DNA from: DATKPC01 sp035524275
GTDB lineage: Bacteria > Pseudomonadota > Gammaproteobacteria > Burkholderiales > Burkholderiaceae_F
NCBI GenBank assembly: GCA_035524275.1
Contig: DATKPC010000142.1
Coordinates: 1 to 64,000, forward strand
Direction: 5' to 3'
DNA: 64,000 bases
Notes under the pieces: generated by a model
Database searches by the model: none
Told to the model about the DNA's origin: nothing
Seen by the model: the letters and a program-made list of their open reading frames with translations, nothing else
Shown here: piece by piece, positions 1-8,107 of the stretch
Position numbering within the stretch: position 1 is the first letter of the stretch
Layout: each line of letters starts with the position of its first letter
Position numbers and translations under genes: made by a program

Positions 1-1
1 C

Positions 2-580
2 GTCCGCGCGGCGACCGACGAGGTCGCCGCGCGATTCGGTTCGGTGGATATCCTCGTGTCCAACGCCGGAATACAGATCGTCAATCCGATCGAGAGCTAT
101 GCCTACGCCGACTGGAAGCGAATGATGGCGATCCACCTGGACGGCGCCTTCCTGACGACCCAGGCGGCGCTCAGGCACATGATCGCCAACCGGCGCGGTG
201 GCACAGTCATCTACATGGGCTCGGTTCACTCGCACGAAGCGTCGGCCTTGAAGTCAGCTTACGTGACGGCGAAACACGGCCTCCTCGGACTGGCCAAGGT
301 GCTGGCCAAGGAGGGGGCGGCGCACAACGTTCGGTCCTACGTCATCTGCCCGGGGTTCGTCCGTACTCCGCTTGTCGACAAGCAGATCCCGGAGCAGGCA
401 AGAGAGCTCGGCATCACGGAGGAACAGGTGGTCCGCAAGGTCATGCTCGGCGGCACCGTGGACGGTGAGTTCACCACGCTCGACGACGTCGCACGTACGG
501 CGCTCTTCCTGGCCGCGTTTCCCACCGCCGCAATGACGGGCCAGTCATTCGTCGTCAGCCACGGCTGGTTCATGCAGTAG
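2..580 (+). CDS. bdhA: 3-hydroxybutyrate dehydrogenase (SDR), 5'-truncated by window edge
   Basis: This short-chain dehydrogenase is open from base 2, so its N-terminal Rossmann glycine motif lies outside the window. What remains (192 residues) shows the SDR NAG motif, the catalytic Ser in YMGSVHS, and the Tyr/Lys pair in SAYVTAKHG. The stretch around TPLVDKQIPEQA and the C-terminal VVSHGWFMQ are typical of D-3-hydroxybutyrate dehydrogenases, which interconvert 3-hydroxybutyrate and acetoacetate with NAD(H) in the cytosol, usually in polyhydroxybutyrate breakdown. An MFS transporter gene follows 16 bp downstream and may be co-transcribed. The family assignment is firm. The substrate is inferred from the C-terminal half only. 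Confidence 0.8.
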   Translation, partial: VRAATDEVAARFGSVDILVSNAGIQIVNPIESYAYADWKRMMAIHLDGAFLTTQAALRHMIANRRGGTVIYMGSVHSHEASALKSAYVTAKHGLLGLAKVLAKEGAAHNVRSYVICPGFVRTPLVDKQIPEQARELGITEEQVVRKVMLGGTVDGEFTTLDDVARTALFLAAFPTAAMTGQSFVVSHGWFMQ

Positions 581-596
581 AGGGATCGCGACCGCC

Positions 597-1874
597 ATGA
601 AAGACGCGCCGGCCGAAGGGGTGATCTCAACTCCCGCGTCACGGGCCGCCTCCAGCACCTTCTCGGCATACCAGAAGTTCGTGACGGGCGCGCTCGCGTT
701 TCTTCAGTTCACGCTGGTGCTGGACTTCATGATGCTGTCGCCGCTCGGGGCGCTCGTCATGCCGGCGCTACGCATCTCGCCATCCCAGTTCGGCCTGGTT
801 GTCTCGACGTACGCCTTCAGCGCTGGCGTTTCCGGCATCCTGACTGCGGGTTTCGCCGATCGTTTCGACCGCAAGAGGCTGCTGCTGTTCTTCTACGCTG
901 GCTTCCTCGTCGGTACTCTGCTGTGCGGGATCGCGGGAGGCTATGGCTTCCTTCTGTTCGCACGGATGGTTACCGGCCTGTTCGCCGGTGTCGTCGGGTC
1001 GGTCTCGCTCGCGATCGTCTCCGACCTGTTCCCGCTGCAGATGCGCGGGCGGGTGATGGGCATCATCCAGACTTCGTTCTCGGCCAGTAGCGTCCTGGGC
1101 ATCCCGCTGTCGCTGTGGCTGTCGAACCGCTGGGGTTGGAACGCTCCGTTCCTGATGATCGCCGGCGTAGGCGCCGCGGTCGGGGTGGTGGTCTACGCCT
1201 ACCTTCGGCCGGTCGCGGACCACCTGCAGCTCCGTCCCGACCGCAGCCCGCGGCATCACCTGATGCAGGTGCTGTCGACGCGCCGTTACCTAGTCGGCTT
1301 CGCGACGACCGGCCTGATCAGCATCGGAGGCTTCATGCTGATGCCCTTCGTCAGCGTGTTCAATGTCCAGAATGTCGGCATACCGCTCGAACGCCTGCCG
1401 TTGCTCTTCCTCGTCACCGGCGCCTGCTCGATGGTGAGCGGCCCGCTGGTCGGCCGCACCGCCGACAAGGTGGGGGCCTTCCGCGTGTTCGCCTTTGGAT
1501 GCGCCGCCACGATCCTCATGGTGACGATCTATACCCACCTCGGTCGCACGTCGCTTGCGGGGGTCGCCGCCGTCATGGTGCTGCTGCAGATCGGCATCTT
1601 CTCCCGCCTTATCGCCGCCTCTGCGCTCACATCCGCACTTCCTCTGCCCGCCGACCGCGGCGCATACATGTCGATCAGCGCGGCGCTGCAGCAGGTGTCC
1701 GGAGGCATTGCCGCAGTGATCGCCGGCCTTGTGGTCGTCCAGACCGAAGGCGGCCCGCTGCTGCACTTCGATACGCTGGGTTATGTGCTGGTCGCCACGA
1801 CGATCGTGTCGCTGTCCTTGATGTATTTCGTCGACCGCGCGGTTGCCCGACCTCACCCCGTAACGCAATCATGA
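597..1874 (+). CDS. MFS transporter (drug/sugar efflux type)
   Basis: A 425-residue integral membrane protein of ordinary major facilitator length. Hydrophobic helices run through the protein with a central cytoplasmic loop near residues 200-225. The loop between helices 2 and 3 carries GFADRFDRKRL, matching the conserved MFS motif A (G-x-x-x-D-R-x-G-R-R/K). The first ATG lies 16 bp after the dehydrogenase stop and behind an AGAGGGATCG stretch that can act as a ribosome-binding site. The overall character resembles the arabinose-efflux/AraJ group, but no substrate can be read from the sequence. Its position next to a 3-hydroxybutyrate dehydrogenase suggests export or import of a small organic acid; this is inference only. 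Confidence 0.85.
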   Translation: MKDAPAEGVISTPASRAASSTFSAYQKFVTGALAFLQFTLVLDFMMLSPLGALVMPALRISPSQFGLVVSTYAFSAGVSGILTAGFADRFDRKRLLLFFYAGFLVGTLLCGIAGGYGFLLFARMVTGLFAGVVGSVSLAIVSDLFPLQMRGRVMGIIQTSFSASSVLGIPLSLWLSNRWGWNAPFLMIAGVGAAVGVVVYAYLRPVADHLQLRPDRSPRHHLMQVLSTRRYLVGFATTGLISIGGFMLMPFVSVFNVQNVGIPLERLPLLFLVTGACSMVSGPLVGRTADKVGAFRVFAFGCAATILMVTIYTHLGRTSLAGVAAVMVLLQIGIFSRLIAASALTSALPLPADRGAYMSISAALQQVSGGIAAVIAGLVVVQTEGGPLLHFDTLGYVLVATTIVSLSLMYFVDRAVARPHPVTQS

Positions 1875-2023
1875 ATATCACGAGCCCGACTTCCTCCGCC
1901 GTCCCCATCTTGGAACATCGAACCATGGGACCGATGGCCGGCGCCTTGCAAACCCCTTGGCGTTACTTACCGCGGTTGCAGCGCTCGCCGCTTCAAGCGG
2001 CCGACGGGAGTACCGCCCGATGA
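1871..2023 (+). other. 50-codon ORF linking transporter and ferredoxin; uncertain
   Basis: An ATG at 1871 overlaps the transporter stop by four bases. The frame runs 50 codons to a TGA at 2021-2023, which in turn overlaps the ferredoxin ATG by four bases. The double ATGA arrangement looks like translational coupling. However, the product has no recognisable domain and no hydrophobic segment, and in the neighbouring frame the same DNA encodes an alanine/leucine-rich hydrophobic stretch. It may be a small coupling peptide, a decayed gene, or chance. Confidence 0.25.
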
Positions 2024-2385
2024 AACGCGAGCGGCAAAGTCCTACCGGCGCTGCGGACATCGCCGCACTCCAGCGGCAAGCGAAATGCAAATCCGACCCA
2101 GGCGTGATCCGTCCCGTGGTGGACGCGAGTCGATGCGAGGGCAAGGGCGACTGCGTCATGGTCTGCCCGTATGACGTCTTCGTCGTCGGACAGCTGTCGG
2201 ACGCGGCTTTCAGATCCATGCCGCTAATGACAAAGTTGAAGCTCTGGGCTCATGGCCGAAGGACCGCATTCGCCACCAATGCGGATGCCTGTCGCGCCTG
2301 CGGGTTGTGCGTGACGGTCTGTCCCGAGGATGCGATTCGTCTCGCGCCTTTTGGCGGCGGCGCCTCGAGTTCGCCAGTGCCCTAA
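2020..2385 (+). CDS. Ferredoxin-like protein with two 4Fe-4S motifs
   Basis: A 121-residue protein with two cysteine clusters of 4Fe-4S ferredoxin type. The first is spread as C-E-G-K-G-D-C-V-M-V-C-P around residues 36-47. The second is C-R-A-C-G-L-C-V-T-V-C-P around residues 91-102. The first cluster has a wider first spacing (five residues instead of two), as seen in some ferredoxins with one degenerate or 3Fe-4S site. The two clusters are about 45 residues apart, wider than in classical 2[4Fe-4S] ferredoxins. The ATG at 2020 is preferred because GGGAG lies about 9 bases upstream. A TTG at 1957 would add a hydrophobic N-terminal stretch. The redox partner is unknown. It is convergent with the patatin gene. 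Confidence 0.75.
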   Translation: MKRERQSPTGAADIAALQRQAKCKSDPGVIRPVVDASRCEGKGDCVMVCPYDVFVVGQLSDAAFRSMPLMTKLKLWAHGRRTAFATNADACRACGLCVTVCPEDAIRLAPFGGGASSSPVP

Positions 2386-2402
2386 AAGGGGTCCACTGAA
2401 GA

Positions 2403-3926
2403 TCATCGCCCTGGCGCCGGCTGCGCCGCCAGTCCCGACGTCGTGTCGGCCTGGGAAATGCTACGCGCATCGCCACGCGGCGGCCGCGCCGTGTCGATTT
2501 CGTTTGCCCTCCTCTCCGCGGCGTACGTCCGCAGCTGCTGGAGACCGAGCGTCGCTTCACGGCCTGCCTCGATGGCCGCCTCGATGTCCGCATCCGGCAG
2601 CGAAAGACGTGTCGGGATCGCTTCGACACGTTCGCGCAGCGGACTTGGCACCGCATCGAGGTTGGCGTAGACGACTGAGATCCTGACGTCGGCACAGTCC
2701 CACCTCGCCGGCCCGGAAAGAGCCGCGACTTCAGCGGGGGAGAGGCTGCACCGATACGCAATCAATGCTCGCTCCCATTCGTGGATCATGCTGCCAAGCG
2801 CGTCGGCCGACTTGCGCGCCGCCGAGTCGATCGCCGCGTCGGTTGCCGCGAGCGCAACATCGATTGCGCTTGGCGCGCCGTCCAGGAATATCCAGTCTCC
2901 TCTCGGGGGACGCGACGCGTCGACCACGATAAAGAGCAATCGCCTGACCGTCACCGCTTCGTGCGCGGACAGCGGCGCATAGGGCGTCGCAAACGCGGCG
3001 CGTGCGTTGACGAACGAGGAAACGCCAAGGTTGTCCGTCAGACCGCCGTCGGCGAGCCGGATGAAGACAGGCCGGGTCGGATCGCCATATGCAGCTGCGG
3101 CCCTCGCCAGCGCCCTGATGCCCTGCGGCGCACCCGGCTTCGGCGCCAGGAACCCCTCGAGATTGGGCGGAATCGGGCGACACGCTCCCGGGAAGCTGCG
3201 CACGACAACCGGCGCGAACACCAGCGGCACCGCCATCGAGGCGGCCACCGCGTCGGCGATCCTGTAGCGCGAAAGATCGCTGCACAAGAGAAAGAACGCC
3301 TCGGGCAGGAACGGAAAGCCGATGCGATGGTAGATATCCGTCGCATGGATGCGGATTTCCGGCCCGTGGCGCGCATGCAGAGCGGCAAAGGTCGCACCGT
3401 GGAACACGCTCCTGTCCAGCTCGTCGCCGAATTCGGCTCGCCCGTTGAGTCCGCCACCAAGGAGTCGCATCAGGTTGGCCGGATTGAGCAGCGACTGTCG
3501 AAGCCGGTCCTGCAGGCCCGGCAGAAGCACCTCGCTGCGGAATCGATCAAGCCCTTCGCGCCCATACAGCCCGTAGTAGGCGGCGGTCAGCGAGCCGCCG
3601 GAGACGCTATTGATTTGCACCACGTCGCCGAGCAGATCGCCATGCGGCGTCTCCGTTTCCCGCAGCGCAGTCAGCACACCATAGGCGAAAGCGGACGCAC
3701 GCAGCCCGCCCCCGGAGAACGCGAGCGCGACCGAATACTCGCTCATGATGTCCGCGCGGCCTGCGCCGATGGGCGGCGTAGCCTCTGAGAGCGGTTCGTT
3801 GGTCGCTCGGTCGTAGACGGCGGTCACACAGCCGGCCAGGATGCCGGCAGCGGCCAACGCGGCCCCCAGTGCTCGAAGCCATGCGCGCCACTGCGATTCG
3901 TGGCGTATCGCGTCAATTCCACTCAT
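2403..3926 (-). CDS. Patatin-like phospholipase, predicted lipoprotein
   Basis: A 507-residue protein starting at an ATG with CGAGG about 7 bases upstream. A hydrophobic segment (residues 17-33) ends in the lipobox L-A-G-C, with Cys33 as the predicted lipidation site, so the enzyme is probably anchored to the periplasmic side of a membrane. Patatin signatures follow in order: the oxyanion glycine loop SGGGLRASAF near residue 71, the nucleophile elbow SVSGGS with Ser109, and the dyad Asp in DGGLTDNLG. The family hydrolyses acyl esters of lipids. It is the last gene of the minus-strand group that begins with DedA-rhodanese, 121 bp after the MgtC-like gene. It is the second patatin domain in this operon. 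Confidence 0.85.
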   Translation of the reverse strand: MSGIDAIRHESQWRAWLRALGAALAAAGILAGCVTAVYDRATNEPLSEATPPIGAGRADIMSEYSVALAFSGGGLRASAFAYGVLTALRETETPHGDLLGDVVQINSVSGGSLTAAYYGLYGREGLDRFRSEVLLPGLQDRLRQSLLNPANLMRLLGGGLNGRAEFGDELDRSVFHGATFAALHARHGPEIRIHATDIYHRIGFPFLPEAFFLLCSDLSRYRIADAVAASMAVPLVFAPVVVRSFPGACRPIPPNLEGFLAPKPGAPQGIRALARAAAAYGDPTRPVFIRLADGGLTDNLGVSSFVNARAAFATPYAPLSAHEAVTVRRLLFIVVDASRPPRGDWIFLDGAPSAIDVALAATDAAIDSAARKSADALGSMIHEWERALIAYRCSLSPAEVAALSGPARWDCADVRISVVYANLDAVPSPLRERVEAIPTRLSLPDADIEAAIEAGREATLGLQQLRTYAAERRANEIDTARPPRGDARSISQADTTSGLAAQPAPGR

Positions 3927-4047
3927 GGCAAGCCTCGGTTTCGGCGTCGTCGGCCGTGACTTCATGCTCGCAGGCACGCGAAGTAACTTCCAATCACGGT
4001 CGGATCCGCCAGCACATTCACGGCTGCGGTCCTGTTCGCCGCAGTCG

Positions 4048-4794
4048 TCAGTTTCGGAACGGCACGATGCTGAAGCCTGCAAGGTTAGGCAGCGCGCCAA
4101 TCTCGACGGCCAGGACGGCTGGCGAAACGGCACGCGAGCGATCCAGCGCGATCACGCCGAATCGCCAGACCGAATGGTTGTCAGCGAAACTGATCGTCAG
4201 GCTCTCGCGCAGCACCCGGTAGCCGCGTGCCTTGGCCCCTTCGACCAGCAGCTCGAACTCGGGCGGATTTCCGGCGCGAAACGTGAGCGAGACGTCCAGT
4301 GTGGCCCTGGCGGGAAGCTTTGCCTCCACGTGATGCAACAACGACATCGATAGCATCGACAGCACTGCCAGCATCAATGCCGCGGCGTAGAACCCGACTC
4401 CGAGCAGTACCCCGATCGCCGCCGCACTCCAGATCGAGGCTGCCGTGGTCAAGCCGCTGATGCTCAATCCGTCCTTTACGATGACACCAGCGCACAGGAA
4501 GCCGATGCCCGAAACGATGCCTTGGACGATATGCGTCGGATCCGACACCACTGGCGGCGTCGAGCCGCCATACCAAAGGGGCGCGTACCCGACGAAAACG
4601 GTAAGTGCGGTGGACGCCATGCAGACGAGGCCGTAGACGCGCATGCCGGCGGCGCGTCCCTTGTACGAGCGCTCGTAGCCGACGATCATGCCGAGCAGCA
4701 ACGCTTCGAGCAGGTTCAGGCCGATCGCGCCGTTGGCGGCGAGCAACTCGCCGCTCCCGTAGTGAAAGTTATGGAGGAGGTTGTCGATCGGCAT
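4048..4794 (-). CDS. MgtC/SapB-family membrane protein
   Basis: A 248-residue protein with about five hydrophobic segments in the first 150 residues. It carries the MgtC/SapB hallmark of an early acidic-aromatic motif (GMIVGYERSYKGRAAGMR) followed by VYGLVCMAS and the G-I-G-F-L-C-A-G-V-I segment. A soluble C-terminal region of about 90 residues follows, probably ACT-like as in other family members. MgtC proteins affect magnesium starvation survival and ATP synthase or membrane potential, but the molecular role varies. The ATG at 4794 lies 14 bp after the stop of the flavoprotein-patatin gene, supporting co-transcription. The function in this operon is not known. Confidence 0.8.
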   Translation of the reverse strand: MPIDNLLHNFHYGSGELLAANGAIGLNLLEALLLGMIVGYERSYKGRAAGMRVYGLVCMASTALTVFVGYAPLWYGGSTPPVVSDPTHIVQGIVSGIGFLCAGVIVKDGLSISGLTTAASIWSAAAIGVLLGVGFYAAALMLAVLSMLSMSLLHHVEAKLPARATLDVSLTFRAGNPPEFELLVEGAKARGYRVLRESLTISFADNHSVWRFGVIALDRSRAVSPAVLAVEIGALPNLAGFSIVPFRN

Positions 4795-4808
4795 CGAGTC
4801 GGCCCCAG

Positions 4809-7097
4809 CTAGGCGGTACGCCGCCGGCTTGCCGGCGCCGATTCGGCTTCGATGCCGTGCTGCCGCAGCGCCCGGCTTCCGGCTTCGAGACCTTCCGCGA
4901 TCAACCCTCGGACCGAAGGCAAAGAGAAGTCGAAATCGCGTCCCGCCGGCTCCCCGATCTTGCCTTCTCGGATAATGCGGATGATGCTCGGCGTGTCCGG
5001 CGTGCCCATCAACTCGATGTAAGGCGGGAGCTCGCGAATCCGAGCCGCAGTTGCCGCGTCGACCATCGACAGGATGCCGCCCACCAGCTTTCGCGCATCG
5101 CGAAGGAGATCGTGTTCGGCGCCAGCTCGGCGGATGCGCTCGGCATACACGATCTCGTCCCGGCGGGCGACCACCTCGATCATGTTTGAGGGGAGCGGTC
5201 TCGCGTGCGGGAAAAGATCGACGATGACGACGCGCTTGCCGCCGGCGCCGGAACGCTCGATCACCTGGTCGAGCGGCGAATTGCTGACGATGCCGCCGTC
5301 CCAGTAGTGCTTGGGCCCGATCGTGGTCCAAGGAAAGCCGGGAGGAAGGCTGCCGCTCGCGACCAGATGGTCGACGGTGACCTCGTCGACGTAACTGTCG
5401 AAGACCTCGAGTTGCGCCGTCTCGACGTCGACGGCGCTGACCAGCAGTCGCACCGGGCTCGATTTGAGAGCCTCGAAATCGACGTACTGCGCGAGCAGCC
5501 GGCGCACCGGCGACGGGTCGTAGAACGAGGTCCATGCCTGCAGCGCGTCGGTCGGATTCGAACTGAAGGGCCACCAGCGGGGCGTGAAAAAACGCGGGAC
5601 GCCAAATAGCAGAACCAGCATCGAGCTCCAGGCTTGGCGCGCCCTTTCATCGGCAAGCGGCGGCGAGGCAAGCGCGAGGTCGTGCCAGAAGGCCTCGAGC
5701 GCGGCGGCCGCGCGGCGGGGATGCGAAGCGACGATCGCGCCATTGAACGCCCCGATCGAGACCCCGGCGACGATGTCCGGGTGGACCCCGGCGCCCTCGA
5801 GCGCCTGCACGACGCCGGTCTCGAAGGCCCCCATCGCCCCGCCACCCTGCAGGACCAGAATCGTCTGGCTCGGGATGCTGGTTAGCGCGAAGCCGGGCTG
5901 CCCGAGGTCGGACTCGAAACGCCCGATATTGGTCCGATAGCGGATCAGCGCTTCGATCGCCGCCGTCTCGCGTGCCGGGCGCCCCATCGTGAAAAGCGCC
6001 CGCGGCACCGAGTCCTTCAGGAACAACTGCGCCCAGGAGCGCGAGGATGCCGCCCCCAGCGAGCGACGCCGCTCTGCGCCATCGGCGGTGCCGATGAACT
6101 GGAAGTCGACGTCGAAGACGTGACAGAAAAATCCGGAGACCTCGTCGTACGGCCGCCGTTGGCCCAGCATGTTGCGCGCTGCCAGCTTGCCCTGCTTGAT
6201 TGCGTTCCCCCAGTGCTCGATGCGGTGCCGTCGGTTGAAAACGGGATCGAAGAAGTTCGCCACGTCGCCCGCGGCGTAGACGTCCGGCAAGCTCCCCTGG
6301 AGATACTGGTCGACGACGACGCCGTCCTCGGCAGCCAGCCCGCTGTCGTGCAGGAAATCGACCTCCGGCTTGACGCCGATGCCGATCACGACGAGGTCGC
6401 AGGCCAGTCGCCGACCGTCCGCCAGAACGACCGTGTTGACGGCTTCCACCCCTTCGAAGCGGACGGCGGTACTGCAAACGACGTCGATGCCTCTCTCGGC
6501 ATAGAGCGACGCGAAAAATTCGGAAACGGCAGGATCCTTCAGCGGACCGAAAACACCGGCAGTTCCGGTGACGAGATGCACGTCGATGCCGCGGTTTCGC
6601 AGGGCCGAGGACACCTCCATGCCGATGAAGCTCGCGCCGATAACCACGCAGCGTCGGCTGCGCGGCACCGCGGCATGGATTTCGAACGCGTCCTCGGCGG
6701 TGCGAAGGTAGTAGATGCCACCCAAGTCATGGCCTGGCATCTGCAGCCGGGCCGGTGTGCATCCAGTGGCGATTAGCAGCTTGCCATATGTAAACTGACC
6801 TGCTTTGTCGGTCGTCACCTCATGCTGCTGCGGATCGACCCGTAGCGCCCGTACTCCGCGCAGCAACTCGATGCGTTGCTCTCGATAGCCATCGCTGTCG
6901 AGTACCGGCAGCGGCTCGCCGAAGGGGTCTGCTTTGGCAAGCTCGCCCAGCAGCGGCGGGCGATGGTAGGGAAGTCGGTCTTCGGCCCCGATCACGACAA
7001 TCGAGCCGTCGGCGCCTTCGCCGCGCAGTGTCTCCGCCGCGGTTACGCTCGCTAGGCCGCCGCCCAGCAACAGGAAGTCGACAGGCCGTGTCGTCAT
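4809..7097 (-). CDS. Fusion: FAD/NAD(P) pyridine nucleotide reductase + patatin phospholipase
   Basis: One uninterrupted 762-residue frame holds two enzymes. Residues 1-400 are a ferredoxin-reductase-type flavoprotein. It has an N-terminal FAD-binding glycine motif (LLLGGGLASVTAAETL), a second NAD(P)-binding motif (VVIGASFIGMEVSSAL) and the FAD-closing segment DVYAAGDVANF. Residues from about 408 form a patatin domain with LQGGGAMGAFETG, the nucleophile elbow GVSIGAF (Ser447) and the dyad Asp in WDGGIVSNSPL. No stop, start or gap separates the halves. The ATG overlaps the DedA-rhodanese stop by four bases (ATGA), so the start is well supported. A lone patatin of this type would be about 350 residues and a lone reductase about 400. 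The link between redox and lipid hydrolysis is unexplained. Confidence 0.88.
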   Translation of the reverse strand: MTTRPVDFLLLGGGLASVTAAETLRGEGADGSIVVIGAEDRLPYHRPPLLGELAKADPFGEPLPVLDSDGYREQRIELLRGVRALRVDPQQHEVTTDKAGQFTYGKLLIATGCTPARLQMPGHDLGGIYYLRTAEDAFEIHAAVPRSRRCVVIGASFIGMEVSSALRNRGIDVHLVTGTAGVFGPLKDPAVSEFFASLYAERGIDVVCSTAVRFEGVEAVNTVVLADGRRLACDLVVIGIGVKPEVDFLHDSGLAAEDGVVVDQYLQGSLPDVYAAGDVANFFDPVFNRRHRIEHWGNAIKQGKLAARNMLGQRRPYDEVSGFFCHVFDVDFQFIGTADGAERRRSLGAASSRSWAQLFLKDSVPRALFTMGRPARETAAIEALIRYRTNIGRFESDLGQPGFALTSIPSQTILVLQGGGAMGAFETGVVQALEGAGVHPDIVAGVSIGAFNGAIVASHPRRAAAALEAFWHDLALASPPLADERARQAWSSMLVLLFGVPRFFTPRWWPFSSNPTDALQAWTSFYDPSPVRRLLAQYVDFEALKSSPVRLLVSAVDVETAQLEVFDSYVDEVTVDHLVASGSLPPGFPWTTIGPKHYWDGGIVSNSPLDQVIERSGAGGKRVVIVDLFPHARPLPSNMIEVVARRDEIVYAERIRRAGAEHDLLRDARKLVGGILSMVDAATAARIRELPPYIELMGTPDTPSIIRIIREGKIGEPAGRDFDFSLPSVRGLIAEGLEAGSRALRQHGIEAESAPASRRRTA

Positions 7098-8038
7098 ATC
7101 GCTGAGCCTTTGGGGTTGTGGACTGCAAAGCCGGCCGATTCCCAGGCATCGATGCCACCGGCCAGCGGCCGGACACGGCGAAAACCCGACGCGCGCAGCT
7201 TGAGTGCGACCGTAACGGAAGCCGCCTCGTTGGGACAGGCGCAATAGACGACAACCTCGCGGTCCCGCGGGATCGCAGCGAGCGTGGCCTGCAAGTCGTT
7301 CAGGTCGACCAGATGCGCCCCTGGGATCTGCCGCCTGTCGAGACGACGATGGTCGTTGCTGCGGACGTCGAGAACGATGGGTTGGTCGCCGCGGCTGATC
7401 ATGTCGTAGAGTTCATCGACGCTGACGCGCGCGGTCTGTAGCGTGCGGGCGAACCGCCAGCGCTCGAACAGGCGATACGCGATGTAGCCGCCAAGCAGTG
7501 CGCAGGCAAACAGTGTCGCGCCGGTGCTCAGCCTTTCCAGTCCCTCGTCCAGCTGGGTTACCTGACCATGGAAGACGAATCCGAGCGCGATCCCCAAGGC
7601 GGATCGCAGGAAGGACCCGGCCCCGTCGTAGATGAGATACGTGGCGAGCGGAAGGCGCAGCGCTCCGGCGAGCGGGGAGGCGATGGTCCCGATGCCTGGC
7701 AGCAAGCTCCCGGTGATCAACAAAGAAGGACCGCGGCGATCGAACGCGAGCGCGGTCTGATGTACGCAGGAGTCGGGAGAGATCGTCAGCCGACAGATGA
7801 GCTTAAGGACGCGGAAACCGAAGCGACGTCCGATCCCGTACAACACCAAATCCCCGACGAGACCGGCCAGTGCCGAGGCCACGAGCGCCCCAGCGGCCAC
7901 GAGGGGCTCCGAGTACGTCATCGCACCCGTCCACACGAGCACCGGCAACACAGGTATCGGCACGCCGAGTTGATGCGCACACGCGATGACCGACGACGTC
8001 AACACGACGTGGCGCGAAAAGAAGGCTTCGAGCGGCAT
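7094..8038 (-). CDS. DedA-family membrane protein fused to rhodanese domain
   Basis: A 314-residue protein. Residues 1-200 are a DedA/VTT membrane domain, with re-entrant-type segments and motifs such as GLVGDLVLYGIGRRFG and the R-x-x-P-G-I-G-T-like SLLPGIGTIASPLAG. After about residue 215 comes a rhodanese domain with LDVRSNDHRR, an H-L-V-D-L element and the active-site loop V-V-Y-C-A-C-P-N-E-A, which provides a catalytic Cys for sulfur transfer. DedA proteins are associated with lipid flipping and membrane homeostasis. DedA-rhodanese fusions are known in proteobacteria. It is the first gene of the operon and overlaps the flavoprotein-patatin start by four bases. Confidence 0.85.
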   Translation of the reverse strand: MPLEAFFSRHVVLTSSVIACAHQLGVPIPVLPVLVWTGAMTYSEPLVAAGALVASALAGLVGDLVLYGIGRRFGFRVLKLICRLTISPDSCVHQTALAFDRRGPSLLITGSLLPGIGTIASPLAGALRLPLATYLIYDGAGSFLRSALGIALGFVFHGQVTQLDEGLERLSTGATLFACALLGGYIAYRLFERWRFARTLQTARVSVDELYDMISRGDQPIVLDVRSNDHRRLDRRQIPGAHLVDLNDLQATLAAIPRDREVVVYCACPNEAASVTVALKLRASGFRRVRPLAGGIDAWESAGFAVHNPKGSAI

Positions 8039-8107
8039 CTTCAGTCGTCCAGCGTCAGGCCAGCATTATTGGCATTCCTCCAAGGGGCCGAGGGGCCAGA
8101 CGCTCTG

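Noticed and set aside
4048..5574. Extension of the MgtC-like protein to 508 residues
   Set aside because: Codons upstream of 4794 are an out-of-frame reading of the patatin domain of the neighbouring gene.
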